Below, one piece after another: positions 17,967 through 27,381 of a stretch of 64,000 nucleotides of DNA. The position numbers and the translations under genes are program-made. The number at the start of each line of letters is the position of its first letter. Position 1 is the stretch's first letter. The DNA comes from JAUIET01 sp045106985 (GTDB lineage: Bacteria; Pseudomonadota; Gammaproteobacteria; Pseudomonadales; JAUIET01), in contig JBGCFQ010000005.1 in the NCBI GenBank assembly GCA_045106985.1, positions 108,119 to 172,118 on the forward strand. The letters run 5' to 3'. Under the pieces are notes generated by a model, which made no database searches, was not told the DNA's origin, and worked only from the letters and a program-made list of their open reading frames with translations.

Positions 17967-19118
17967 TTAAAACGCTTTTAAATGAGACTCGTTTAATTGG
18001 TCAACGCTAGTGCAACCTAATAGTGCCATCGAACGCTCAAGTTCGTCGCGCAATAGCGACAAAGCATGTTCTACCCCAGCCTGCCCGCCAGCTGCTAAGC
18101 CATACAAGTAGGCACGACCGATAGAACAGCCGTCAGCCCCCATTGCGAGGGCCTTAATAATATGTGTACCGCGACGAATACCACCGTCAACAATCAATTC
18201 CAAATCGCTGCCCACCGCATCGCGCATATCTCGAATACAGTCAAATGGCGCAGGAGATGTGTCGAGTTGCCGGCCACCATGATTCGAAATCATCACCGAA
18301 CTGGCGCCCACATCAACGGCTCGCTTAGCGTCGGCGGCTGATTGCAGGCCCTTAATCGCAAAGGGGCCGCCCCATAACTCCACAAGCCAGGCAACGTCAT
18401 CCCAATTTACTGAGCGATCAAACTGACTGTTCACGTAATCAATCAATGCCATCGTGCCGCTACCTATCGCGTCTACCCGATGGCTAACATTTGCCAGCCT
18501 GAAATCTGAGTCTTGCAGCAACCCTAACAACCATTCAAAGCTGGTGGCAAAGCTAAGCAAATTAGACGGACTGAGTGTAGGCGGCACGGTAAGCCCGTAC
18601 TTTTTTTCACGCTCGCGATTGCCAGCCAGCATTGTGTCAACCGTGAGGCACATAGCGCTGTAGCCGGCGGCCTTGCAGCGCTCTACAAACTCACGCGTGA
18701 GTTCTCTGTCTTTCAGAATATAGATCTGAAACATTTTTGCCGCCTGCGTTTCCGCGGCTACATCTTCAAGGCTGGTAGTTGCTAAGGTCGACAAACTGTA
18801 CAGCGTATTGAACTTAGCAGCCGCTCTGCACACGCCAAGCTCCTTGTCGCGATGAAACAATCGCGACATGCCGGTAGGCGCAAGAAAAAAGGGCAGCGCC
18901 AAATCGCATCCCATAATTTGTGCGGACGTATCAATCGCCGAAATATCGCGAAGATAATTCGGCATTAACTGATAATCATTGAACGCAGCCGTATTACGCC
19001 GCAGCGTCCACTCATCATCCGCACCGCCGTCGATGTAGTGAAACATAGGCGCAGGCAGCTTTCGCTGTGCCTTCACCCGCAGATCTTCTATGTTGTAGCA
19101 GCGGCTTAAGCTAGGCAT
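17967..19118 (-). CDS. FMN-dependent alpha-hydroxyacid dehydrogenase/oxidase
   Basis: Member of the lactate dehydrogenase/glycolate oxidase family, which oxidise L-2-hydroxyacids with FMN. Motifs: RRNTAAFNDYQLMPNYLRD, FFLAPTGMSRLFH, AMCLTVDTMLAGNRER, FMN/substrate motif ISNHGGRQLD (His and Arg catalytic) and VDGGIRRGTHIIKALAMGAD. The start at 19118 places it 13 bases after the stop of the serine hydrolase gene; a longer frame to 19193 would overlap that gene by 62 bases and adds no family sequence. It may share a transcript with the upstream serine hydrolase and lies upstream of putA. The substrate (lactate, mandelate or another) cannot be told. Confidence 0.92.
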   Translation of the reverse strand: MPSLSRCYNIEDLRVKAQRKLPAPMFHYIDGGADDEWTLRRNTAAFNDYQLMPNYLRDISAIDTSAQIMGCDLALPFFLAPTGMSRLFHRDKELGVCRAAAKFNTLYSLSTLATTSLEDVAAETQAAKMFQIYILKDRELTREFVERCKAAGYSAMCLTVDTMLAGNREREKKYGLTVPPTLSPSNLLSFATSFEWLLGLLQDSDFRLANVSHRVDAIGSGTMALIDYVNSQFDRSVNWDDVAWLVELWGGPFAIKGLQSAADAKRAVDVGASSVMISNHGGRQLDTSPAPFDCIRDMRDAVGSDLELIVDGGIRRGTHIIKALAMGADGCSIGRAYLYGLAAGGQAGVEHALSLLRDELERSMALLGCTSVDQLNESHLKAF

Positions 19119-19131
19119 ACCCGTAACCGAG

Positions 19132-20280
19132 TTACTGAGCCACGTCTGCGCGAGCTTGGTCAATGGCCGCAGCCACCAACGGTATAATCTCACCTAAGGT
19201 CAATCCAACCGGTGCGCCAGAGTCAACACGAGTGTAATCATCCACAGCAAGATAGCCTGCGTAATTGCGCTCGGTATCTATCCATGAAACGGCACCAAAG
19301 GCACCCGGGTCATAAAACAAGCTTGTAGGACCACCATCAGTTGAATCGATAAGCCACCAACCCATTCCATAGGGCGTGCCTAAGGCACCGCCTTTGTCTT
19401 CACGCATGAAGGCAAGTGACTCGGCGCTCAATACTTGCGTGTCACCACACATCCCGCCATCCAGGGTCATCTTCAACAATTTGGCGTAATCGCGCATATT
19501 ACTGATCGCGCCGCCTTCGATGTTTGGATTGTCTCGTCCTATCAAACTGTCAGGCGATCCGGTCCAGGCGCCGACGTTGCTCCAGGGATTACCAAAGGAA
19601 AACACTTCAAGGTCGCAAGGCTCTGCTATGTACTGTGCAAAAAGCTGCGCCCAACTCGCACCACCCACTACTTCGGCAACGGCGCCCGCCAATTGCCATT
19701 GGCTGCCGCCATAACTGAAGCGAGTGCCGGGGGCTACCGAGCCCGCGACCGGGGTTGTGTATATAGTCTCAGCGCAACCCAAGAGGTCTGGTAAAGGCGC
19801 AAACTGGCACAAGCTGGCACCGTAAGACCCTAGGCCTTCCAAGCCCGGAATACCTGATGTGTTGCTTAGAAGTTGCGCTGTGGTGGCATCACCATAAAGC
19901 CCCATCCACGGTAAATAGTTTGATATTGGCGTGTTAATGTCAAACTCTACATCTGGATCGTCGTGCAAGGCCATCATCAGCAGAGCAACCGGCATTTTGC
20001 TTGTGGAGGCCAGTAGAACCACGATATCGAGTTCATGATCTCCAAAAGCCGCTTCGTGAACAGTGCCCTGCTCTTGATCAACAATCGTATAAGAAATGCC
20101 TTCAAAAACAGCATTTTCATCAACAAAAGTCTGCATTGCGCTGTCGGGTGCATCAAAGTTGTAGCTTGCCAAGGGAATTGATTCGGTAAAGCCTCCACTA
20201 CCATCATTGCCGCCGCTGCATGCAGCGAGGCCAAAGACCATAATAGGAATACTGAATATTCTATTAACTAACGTTTTCAT
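19132..20280 (-). CDS. Lipoprotein serine hydrolase (beta-lactamase family)
   Basis: Signal peptide with a lipobox, FSIPIMVFGLAACSGG, so it should be a lipoprotein. The class C/CubicO pattern follows: nucleophile Ser-Thr-Ser-Lys in LLASTSKMPVALLMMAL, LLSNTSGIPGL, a degenerate second motif RFSYGGSQWQLAG where YxN is usual, and GMGWWLIDSTDG. Family members hydrolyse peptides, esters or beta-lactams; the altered second motif makes true beta-lactamase activity unlikely. Length (382) is normal for the family. It precedes the FMN dehydrogenase gene by 13 bases. Confidence 0.87.
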   Translation of the reverse strand: MKTLVNRIFSIPIMVFGLAACSGGNDGSGGFTESIPLASYNFDAPDSAMQTFVDENAVFEGISYTIVDQEQGTVHEAAFGDHELDIVVLLASTSKMPVALLMMALHDDPDVEFDINTPISNYLPWMGLYGDATTAQLLSNTSGIPGLEGLGSYGASLCQFAPLPDLLGCAETIYTTPVAGSVAPGTRFSYGGSQWQLAGAVAEVVGGASWAQLFAQYIAEPCDLEVFSFGNPWSNVGAWTGSPDSLIGRDNPNIEGGAISNMRDYAKLLKMTLDGGMCGDTQVLSAESLAFMREDKGGALGTPYGMGWWLIDSTDGGPTSLFYDPGAFGAVSWIDTERNYAGYLAVDDYTRVDSGAPVGLTLGEIIPLVAAAIDQARADVAQ

Positions 20281-20342
20281 ACTACTTCTCTCTTCTCTTA
20301 TTGCTGTTTAAAACAAGCCTACTTCAATTTTTCTTTCGAATT

Positions 20343-22538
20343 TCATGACAATCTAAAAGGTAAGCTTCGCAAGCGCTGACCCGTTGCTGCAAAAATTGCG
20401 TTCCCTACCGCCGCCGCTATAGGTGGTAGTCCCGGCTCACCAACACCGGTTGGCGGCTCTGCGCTTTCTATAATGTGCACTTCAATGTTCGGACATTCGT
20501 TCATGCGTAGCACTGGATAGTCATGGAAGTTGCTTTGCTGAACTGCGCCTTGCTCCAATGTAATTTCACCCAACAGCGCCATACTAAGCCCATACACTAT
20601 CGCACTTTCCATTTGCGCACGAACAATATCAGGGTTAACCACCAGCCCACAATCAACAACGCACACAACCCGATGAACATGTATGCCCTGCTCGTCGATT
20701 GAAAGCTCAACCATTTGAGCAACATAGGTATCGAAACTCAAGTGAGCCGCCACACCTCGAAACAGATCGCCACCGGCCACGCCACCTTGCCAATCACTAA
20801 CACTGGCAAGCCGCTCAACGACACCTTTAAACCTGGAATCTTTCGGGCTGTTACGTAAACGGAACTCAAGCGGGTCTTGCGAAGCATGATGCGCAAGTTC
20901 ATCTATGAAACTTTCTTTGAAGAAACCACTATAAGATGAACCTACCGCCCGCAAACTGCCCAGGCGCAAACCGGGGTCTATTGTCACGTGTCGAACTTCG
21001 CGATGCTCAACCGCGTACTCTCCGTCGAGACCGTCAACACTGGTCATGTCTACTATCCAGTTTGCAAACACACTGTGAGGGCTGCGGCTCAACCAAACAT
21101 TCATAGCTTCCGGCACAAAACTGGGAAGCATGGAGCGCAGCGCAGACTCTGCCGAATAGGGCAGCACATTGGGACCTGCTCGCTTAACAGACCAGGCATA
21201 CAGCTCGCCATTGTCGTTGACGCTTGCACTCATTCTAGCCATGGACACTGGTCTATAAAAGTCATTACGGGTATCGTCCTCGCGACTCCACACCAAGTGC
21301 ACTGGTTGCTCCAACTGCAGTGCGATTTGTACGGCCTCGGCAACAAAATCATTGTCGAGCCGGCGACCAAAACCGCCACCCAGCCAGGGCGTGTGTATAC
21401 GAATATTATCGGTGTCTATGCCGCTCACAAAACTGGCTATTGCCTGGGCCAAGCTTGGCGATTGCGTACCTGTCCATACATCAATCTTGCCATCGCTTAT
21501 GTGGGCCGCGCAATTCATGGGCTCCATTGTTGCGTGCGCCATATAGGGCACATAGTAGTCGGCGGTAATTGACTTGCTAGCCGCCACGACGGCAGCATGA
21601 CCTTGCCCTTCCAAAATATGTTCTTCGCCGTCCTGCTCTAGCGCCATCGTTAGATCTTGCTTAATGGTGTCGCTCGATTGAGTCGATAGCTCTGGCAATT
21701 GCCACTCGGCTTTCAGCAAGGACACAGCGTTTTTTGCTTGCCAGTATTTTTGCGCAATAACCGCCACGCCGCTGTCGATTGTCATTATCTTTACGATACC
21801 GTCTAGCGTTAGCAGCTCTTCACGATTGTCACTAACAACGACGCCACCAATCACCGGGCAACGTAAAACAGCGGCCTTAAGCATATTGGCATGCTCGAAA
21901 TCTATTCCGAATTCCGCTTGTCCAGTTACCTTCGCGAGAGCGTCAACCCTTTGCAGGCCTTCCTTACCTATAAGGCGGCACTTTGCCTCTGGCTTCAAAG
22001 GGCTTTCTGTACTCACCGATAATGTTGCGGCTAAATCAACAAACTCTCCATAAGAAAAGGATTGTTGCCCTAGAAGTATCAAACCGCTATCAAAGCTAAT
22101 TGCAGACTCTTCTACCTTTAGCTGCTGTGCAGCGGCCCGGCGCAATGTTTCTCTCGCATCGGCTGCCGCTTGGCGTATTGGAAGATAGAAATTCCGGATG
22201 CTGCTGCTGCCACCTGTTACCTGCAACGCGCCATAGTCTTTATGCACACCGGCATGACGAACCTCAATGTCGGCGGGCTTTACTTCAAGCTCTTCGGCAA
22301 TAAGCGTTGTGAAGCCGGTTGCAGTGCCTTGCCCCATTTCAACGCTGGGCAAGAAGAACGTAATGTGGCCGTCGTCTGAAATTTGCAAAAACGCATTTGG
22401 TTGAAAATCCCCAGCTTGCGCACCAGGCCAAGGCTTGGAGCTTGAGCATGATGTTAACGGCACAGCAATGACCAACCCTGCCCCAGTCACGCCCAAGGCT
22501 TTAAGAAACTGACGTCTTGCTAGCCCAGTGCTATTCAT
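20343..22538 (-). CDS. Molybdopterin subunit of IorB-like aldehyde/isoquinoline oxidoreductase
   Basis: Large subunit of a xanthine-oxidase-family enzyme of the isoquinoline 1-oxidoreductase beta type. It begins with a Tat signal (ARRQFLKALGVTGAG), so the complex is probably periplasmic. Motifs: VEMGQGTATGFTTLIAEELE, GGFGRRLDNDFVAEAVQIA, WSREDDTRNDFYRP and PTGVGEPGLPPIAAAVGNAI with the catalytic Glu. The ATG at 22538 overlaps the stop of the small subunit (ATGAATAG). The substrate is unknown; aldehydes or N-heterocycles are typical. Confidence 0.92.
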   Translation of the reverse strand: MNSTGLARRQFLKALGVTGAGLVIAVPLTSCSSSKPWPGAQAGDFQPNAFLQISDDGHITFFLPSVEMGQGTATGFTTLIAEELEVKPADIEVRHAGVHKDYGALQVTGGSSSIRNFYLPIRQAAADARETLRRAAAQQLKVEESAISFDSGLILLGQQSFSYGEFVDLAATLSVSTESPLKPEAKCRLIGKEGLQRVDALAKVTGQAEFGIDFEHANMLKAAVLRCPVIGGVVVSDNREELLTLDGIVKIMTIDSGVAVIAQKYWQAKNAVSLLKAEWQLPELSTQSSDTIKQDLTMALEQDGEEHILEGQGHAAVVAASKSITADYYVPYMAHATMEPMNCAAHISDGKIDVWTGTQSPSLAQAIASFVSGIDTDNIRIHTPWLGGGFGRRLDNDFVAEAVQIALQLEQPVHLVWSREDDTRNDFYRPVSMARMSASVNDNGELYAWSVKRAGPNVLPYSAESALRSMLPSFVPEAMNVWLSRSPHSVFANWIVDMTSVDGLDGEYAVEHREVRHVTIDPGLRLGSLRAVGSSYSGFFKESFIDELAHHASQDPLEFRLRNSPKDSRFKGVVERLASVSDWQGGVAGGDLFRGVAAHLSFDTYVAQMVELSIDEQGIHVHRVVCVVDCGLVVNPDIVRAQMESAIVYGLSMALLGEITLEQGAVQQSNFHDYPVLRMNECPNIEVHIIESAEPPTGVGEPGLPPIAAAVGNAIFAATGQRLRSLPFRLS

Positions 22539-23052
22539 GCTGGTCACTCGCGGCGGCTTCACTCGCCATTTCGTGAGGCGTCTGTGCGCTGGTGGCTACT
22601 AGTTGATCTGAAGCCTGCCGAATGGCTTGGCGAATTCTCGGGTAGGTACCGCAACGACATATATTGCCACTCATAGCCGAGTCTATTTGCTCGTTAGTGG
22701 GTTGTGGATTAGCTGCTAAAAGCGCACTCGCCGACATGATTTGCCCAGACTGACAGTAACCACACTGCGGTACGTTGTGGTCCAACCACGCCTGCTGCAC
22801 TTGGTGCAATTGATCTTTTGGCGCGAGCCCTTCTATTGTTGTGACCGACTTGCCTTGCACTTGGGCAATGGGGAGTATGCAAGTACGTTGGGCTTGCCCA
22901 TCAATATGCATAGTGCATGCGCCACATAAACCCATGCCGCAGCCAAACTTGGAGCCCTTTAGCTTAAAGTGATCACGCACAGCCCATAGCAAGGGTACAT
23001 CGTTGGGCAATTCAGCGCTAACTTGCTCGCCATTAAGCGTAAACTCGATCAT
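22531..23052 (-). CDS. 2Fe-2S subunit of IorA-like oxidoreductase
   Basis: Small electron-transfer subunit with two [2Fe-2S] centres: plant-ferredoxin type SKFGCGMGLCGACTMHIDG followed by a Cys in RTCILP, and the helical type QCGYCQSGQIMS with NICRCGTYPRI. All eight cysteines are present. It has no signal of its own and should be carried out by the Tat signal of the large subunit. The C-terminal tail (about 20 residues rich in Ala, Ser and Glu) is not typical. First gene of the pair; it is divergent from marC, with a 165-base gap for promoters. Confidence 0.94.
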   Translation of the reverse strand: MIEFTLNGEQVSAELPNDVPLLWAVRDHFKLKGSKFGCGMGLCGACTMHIDGQAQRTCILPIAQVQGKSVTTIEGLAPKDQLHQVQQAWLDHNVPQCGYCQSGQIMSASALLAANPQPTNEQIDSAMSGNICRCGTYPRIRQAIRQASDQLVATSAQTPHEMASEAAASDQHE

Positions 23053-23217
23053 GCCTTAACCCTTCACTTCTCTCAAAAATCTGCACGCACAGTTTACCGT
23101 AATTAGCGCACGCTGACTGCGATTGAAAAAGACCTTAATTGAGGATAATTTGCTGGTGCTCGTTTCACCTACACACAGTTTGCCTGTACAACTTTCACAC
23201 GCACAAAGGACTTCCAA

Positions 23218-23823
23218 TTGACAATGCACTGGGCGGAGGTTGCAACACTGGCAACTACCTTATTTTTTGTAATGGACCCATTGGGTAACATACCCTTATT
23301 CAATTCCATTTTGGCGCGCTTCGACAGCCAACGTCGGGCAAAAATAGTGGCGCGCGAAATGGTGATCGCACTAGCGATCCTGATGTTCTTCCTGTTTGCT
23401 GGCACGACCATAATGGAGTTTCTGGGTCTGTCGCAGTCATCGCTGAGCATTTCTGGTGGCATTCTATTGTTCATCATCGCCTTGAAAATGATATTTCCTA
23501 AGCCCGCCGCCCTAGAAGAAACCGATGAAACGGAAGACCCTTTTATAGTGCCATTGGCCATACCGCTGGTTGCAGGCCCATCAACCATCGCCATTTTACT
23601 ACTGACGGCCTCATCGGCCCCTGATCAAATGCACGATTGGAGCATGGCCTTGTTTTTGGCTTGGGCTACCTCAGCTATTTTGTTGACCGCTTCACCCTAC
23701 ATGATGCGCGTTCTGGGTACTCGCGGCCTGAGAGCGCTTGAACGCCTAATGGGGATGTTGCTGGTCATTATGGCAACCCAGTTGTTGCTGAACGGCGTGC
23801 GTGAGTTTATTGGCAGTTTATAG
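23218..23823 (+). CDS. MarC/YhgN family membrane protein
   Basis: Six-segment membrane protein of 201 residues. Characteristic stretches are FFVMDPLGNIPLFNSIL, SISGGILLFIIALKMIF, IPLVAGPSTIAILLL and ERLMGMLLVIMATQLLLNG. Despite the name, MarC is not shown to give multiple antibiotic resistance, and the transport substrate is unknown. AAAGGA is 7 bases before a TTG at 23218 and 13 before an ATG at 23224; the TTG fits the ribosome site better. Confidence 0.92.
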   Translation: MTMHWAEVATLATTLFFVMDPLGNIPLFNSILARFDSQRRAKIVAREMVIALAILMFFLFAGTTIMEFLGLSQSSLSISGGILLFIIALKMIFPKPAALEETDETEDPFIVPLAIPLVAGPSTIAILLLTASSAPDQMHDWSMALFLAWATSAILLTASPYMMRVLGTRGLRALERLMGMLLVIMATQLLLNGVREFIGSL

Positions 23824-23982
23824 CGGTTGTGCTCCCCGGCTCTTGACCGTATTTGCACACACAGCTCTGAAGTTGGGCACTAATGCCGCATCCCGGCGCC
23901 GCTTATGGGCGCTGGCATGGGACTTGGATATACTCAGCAAGTCCACTGGGTAATTGGATGCCAGCCTGTCGTGATTCGTTTT

Positions 23983-25173
23983 ATGCTCTCATACAAAACT
24001 TGCAGCTTAGCCCTATTAGGCGCCTTGCTGATTTTAACCGCCGTTAACAGCCAAGCAAACGAAGCCTGCTTTGCTTCCATTCGCGAGCAGGCCATTGATG
24101 CCGGTGTGGCCGCCGACACGGTAGAGCGCGTAATGGCCCACGCCAAGATTGAACCAAAGATAGTAGCGCTGGACCGAAAGCAACCCGAGTTCTCAACTAC
24201 GTTTGCTGATTATATGGGTAAACGCGTCAACGAGACGCGCATTGAAAAGGGCCGCGCTCTGCGCCAAACGCACAGCAGACTGCTTGCTGAGCTGACACGG
24301 AAGTACGGTGTTCCCGGGCATTACCTACTCGCCTTCTGGGGTTTGGAAACTAACTTCGGCGGTTACATGGGCAAAAAAAATGCGCCTTCAGCACTGGCCA
24401 CGCTAGCGTGTGACGGACGCCGCGCATCGTTTTTTACCGCCGAGCTGATTGAAACGATGCGTCTGGTAGAAAAGTACAAACTTGATCCGGCCAAAATGGA
24501 AAGCTCTTGGGCTGGTGCTATGGGACAAACCCAATTTATGCCCTCTACATTTGCACGTTACGCCGTAGATGGCGACAACGACGGTAAAGTAGATTTATGG
24601 AACAGCACGGCCGACGCTTTAGCGTCAGGCGCCAACTATTTAAAAGCACTGGATTGGCAAACTCGGCGTAGGTGGGGCCGTGAAGTGCTTTTGCCGGCTG
24701 GCTTTGAATGGTCGGTAACTGGAAGAAAAGCGTCCAAAAAAACGCTCGCACAATGGCGCGCGCTGGGTGTAAGAACAGCGGCCGGCCACCAGCTGCCTGA
24801 TGTAAGTGATATAGAAGCCGCTATTATTGCCCCGGCCGGCCATAAGGGCCCTGCGTTCATAATCTATAAGAACTTCAATGTGATTATGGGCTGGAACCGA
24901 TCAGAGTATTACGCGTTATCTGTTGGGCATCTTGCAGACAGAATAGCCGGTGCTGGCGAGCTTCGCCGAGCACCGCCTACCGATAAGGGCCTGCGCCGCT
25001 TGGAGGTAAAAGCTATTCAGCAATCACTTAACGAACTTGGTTTCGACGCGGGCAAACCGGATGGCATCATTGGCTCTGCCACTCGACGCGCCGTTCGTGC
25101 TTATCAACTGCAAAACAAAATGATTGCTGACGGTTATCCGGATGAAGAGCTTTTTAGACGTTTGAAATCTTGA
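23983..25173 (+). CDS. Lytic murein transglycosylase (MltB-like) with peptidoglycan-binding domain
   Basis: Cuts the glycan strand of peptidoglycan, leaving 1,6-anhydroMurNAc. Signal peptide LALLGALLILTAVNSQA, no lipobox Cys in place, so a soluble periplasmic form. Catalytic Glu lies in LLAFWGLETNFGGYMG; other family marks are SSWAGAMGQTQFMPSTFARY, AVDGDNDGKVDLWNS and ANYLKALDW. A peptidoglycan_binding_1 domain closes the protein (AIQQSLNELGFDAGKPDGI, IGSATRRAVRAYQ). The start at 23983 begins just before the signal sequence; upstream in-frame codons do not fit a signal. Confidence 0.94.
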   Translation: MLSYKTCSLALLGALLILTAVNSQANEACFASIREQAIDAGVAADTVERVMAHAKIEPKIVALDRKQPEFSTTFADYMGKRVNETRIEKGRALRQTHSRLLAELTRKYGVPGHYLLAFWGLETNFGGYMGKKNAPSALATLACDGRRASFFTAELIETMRLVEKYKLDPAKMESSWAGAMGQTQFMPSTFARYAVDGDNDGKVDLWNSTADALASGANYLKALDWQTRRRWGREVLLPAGFEWSVTGRKASKKTLAQWRALGVRTAAGHQLPDVSDIEAAIIAPAGHKGPAFIIYKNFNVIMGWNRSEYYALSVGHLADRIAGAGELRRAPPTDKGLRRLEVKAIQQSLNELGFDAGKPDGIIGSATRRAVRAYQLQNKMIADGYPDEELFRRLKS

Positions 25174-25187
25174 GCCGCTGCGCGGCT
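25173..25187 (+). terminator. Hairpin at the end of the transglycosylase gene
   Basis: Perfect inverted repeat AGCCGC-TGC-GCGGCT overlapping the stop codon, followed by only TTC. The stem is strong but the T tract is short, so termination may be partial. Confidence 0.35.
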
Positions 25188-25263
25188 TTCGAGTCACAAG
25201 CAACGCAATAAAAACAAACGAGGCTGATTCAAGTTAAACAGTTAGCGCAAGGTATGTTATGGA

Positions 25264-26181
25264 TTAAACACGCATGCTGTGCAGATAGTTAAAAGAATTT
25301 GTAGCCGTTGCCATAGGATCTTCAGGTTTATCATGCTCTACAAAGAAGTCCTTAATGCCGCTATCGAGTGCGATACGCGTCAGACTTGGAAAATCAATAG
25401 TGCCACTACCCACATCGGTAAAACTGCCATCGGCCGCCATGTCTTTCATATGACAACTACTGATGCGATCTGAATAGCGTTTTAGATACTCCGCAGGGTT
25501 TTTTCCGGCTTTTGTAGCCCAGTACAAATCCAACTGAAATGTGACAGCATCCGCGTCTGTTTTTTCGATTAAGTATTCGAATGGGATTGTGCCGTCGACC
25601 GGCTTGAAATCGAAATCATGATTATGGTATCCAAACTTCATACCATTAGCTTGGCAGATCGATCCTGCCTCATTGAACAGTGAAGCAAGTCTATCCAGAG
25701 CCTTCCTACTGGTCATTTCAGCTGGGGGTACTGCAGACAGAATAATGTTCTCGTAGCCAAGCTCCTTAGCTTCGGGCAGCATTGCCTTCAGATTGCCCAG
25801 CAATTTATCGGTGGCCGCCAGTTCCATATATAGCTTCATGGCCTGCTCGCGCGGCATAGACATCAGATCGGCTGGCAATTTAGGGCGAAGTCGGCCGTTA
25901 GGTGCCTCAAGCTTAAGCTCGGCCAGTAGAGCTTTTACTTCTGAGGCTCCGCGCCCTTGCAGGCCTCCCGCCGTGGAAAACTCAATTTGTCGATAGCCAA
26001 TGGCTGCCACTTGTTTGAGGGTCTCCTCGAAGTCGTTACGCAGCAACTTATCCACTGTAAACAACTGCAATCCAATATTGTCCAACCGTCGCACTTCGGA
26101 GGCGACCAGGTCGAGGGAGTTTGCCAGTAGCAAGCCCAAACTGGACTGACTCGTGTACTTTAGAAATTCGCGTCGACGCAT
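25264..26181 (-). CDS. Sugar phosphate isomerase/epimerase-like TIM-barrel protein, Tat-exported
   Basis: Xylose-isomerase-like TIM barrel (AP endonuclease 2 superfamily). The N-terminus has a Tat-type signal MRRREFLKYTSQSSLGLLLA. Barrel marks: IGYRQIEFSTAGGLQGRG, GYENIILSAVPPAEM, KFGYHNHDFDFKPVDG, QLDLYWATKAGKNPAEYL, ISSCHMKDM and KDFFVEHDKPEDPM. The His, Asp and Glu residues that bind metal in the family are in place. Substrate unknown; related secreted proteins may act on sugars in the periplasm. Confidence 0.88.
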   Translation of the reverse strand: MRRREFLKYTSQSSLGLLLANSLDLVASEVRRLDNIGLQLFTVDKLLRNDFEETLKQVAAIGYRQIEFSTAGGLQGRGASEVKALLAELKLEAPNGRLRPKLPADLMSMPREQAMKLYMELAATDKLLGNLKAMLPEAKELGYENIILSAVPPAEMTSRKALDRLASLFNEAGSICQANGMKFGYHNHDFDFKPVDGTIPFEYLIEKTDADAVTFQLDLYWATKAGKNPAEYLKRYSDRISSCHMKDMAADGSFTDVGSGTIDFPSLTRIALDSGIKDFFVEHDKPEDPMATATNSFNYLHSMRV

Positions 26182-26588
26182 TGTATTTGATCCTAGCAGT
26201 GCTGCTGGAGAGCCAATGGGTTAATGGGCATCTTTGAAGATGGTTCTGTGGCTACGAGCTACACTATTCTACCTATAATTCGACACATTTAAAGTAAGCG
26301 CGAATCGTCGCAGGTAGTCCATTTTCATCGAGGCGTTTATTCGTGAATAGCAATTCAGACCGGCAAGGCTTGGATCGATTAACTGGAACCCCGAACTAGA
26401 ACCCGTTCGCGCCAGCTTTGGATGATGCAACCGCCGAAAAGCATCTAAGCGGCGTCATGGAACCGCTTTCGAATTGGCGCATGGAGGCATGTTGAATATC
26501 CGCTTCTAAGCGTTAGTCGCCAGTCAGCCCAGTAGAGCTACCCACGTCCCAGCAGATTCTTTGTCGCGAAATTTGATAAGATTACCGC
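26182..26588. other. Intergenic stretch without a recognisable gene
   Basis: About 400 bases between the divergent isomerase and desaturase genes. A short open stretch on the plus strand (about 26394-26494, reading PALDDATAEKHLSGVMEP) ends at a TGA but has no good start or ribosome site; it may be the tail of a lost gene. No repeat or RNA signature is evident. Confidence 0.4.
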
Positions 26589-27365
26589 ATGAAAATGCTG
26601 CCCTTGTTTCCCTTAGCGATATTCGGCTCTCTGCTCATTGCCGAGATTTTACTGGGACACTTATCCCGACAGCGTGGCAACCACCAAGAGAAAATCTTGG
26701 CCTGGGGCTCCTACCTTCAACAAGCCGCCGTGGTTCGACCGGTAATAGCCTTTTTGCTGGCGGCTATTGCGGGGTTACTCGCCCCTACTTCTGCTGACAG
26801 TCTGGACCACTTGCCCTTCTGGCCAGTGTTCGTCGTGTATTTGTTCAGTCGCGAGTTAATGCAGTATTGGTACCACCGTTTTTCGCACGAGTGGCCTTGG
26901 CTATGGCGGCTGCATCGCACTCATCACTCGGCCCAACAAATGAATGTGCTGGTAACCAGCCGTGGAAACTTACTGTGGTTTCTGTTGATGCCAACACTCT
27001 ACTTTGAGGCATGGATGATTTATGTGGGTCTTGGCGAGCCGTATCTGTTGGCATACGCCATACTGGCTGCTGTTTCGATCAGCTCGCACAGCGGCTTTCG
27101 CTGGGATTTGCCGCTGTTTGCCAACCGCGTAAGCGGGCCAATCATGCACAAGCTTAAATACATCATAACCCTGCCTGACACGCACCACGCACACCATGGC
27201 ATGGGCGAGGGGGCAAACCCGAACGGCAATTACGCCCCAATGTTTTTCTTCTATGACGTGTTGTTTGGCACCGCCAAAAATCCAGTGCAGCGGCAAAGCC
27301 AGCTCGGCATTGAGGAAGGTGATAGTTTGCCTTGGTGGCGCCAGCTTTGGTCACCCAAAGGCTAG
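26589..27365 (+). CDS. Sterol desaturase / fatty acid hydroxylase family protein
   Basis: Integral membrane di-iron oxygenase. The histidine clusters are complete: YWYHRFSHEWPWLWRLHRTHH and, near the C-terminus, DTHHAHHGMGEGANPNGN. Four hydrophobic segments are spread through the first 200 residues (FPLAIFGSLLIAEILLG, VIAFLLAAIAGLLAP and others). Bacterial members hydroxylate or desaturate lipids, but the substrate is unknown. It converges with the DUF1214 gene with 16 bases between stops. Confidence 0.92.
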   Translation: MKMLPLFPLAIFGSLLIAEILLGHLSRQRGNHQEKILAWGSYLQQAAVVRPVIAFLLAAIAGLLAPTSADSLDHLPFWPVFVVYLFSRELMQYWYHRFSHEWPWLWRLHRTHHSAQQMNVLVTSRGNLLWFLLMPTLYFEAWMIYVGLGEPYLLAYAILAAVSISSHSGFRWDLPLFANRVSGPIMHKLKYIITLPDTHHAHHGMGEGANPNGNYAPMFFFYDVLFGTAKNPVQRQSQLGIEEGDSLPWWRQLWSPKG

Positions 27366-27381
27366 CAGACCGACTAAATTA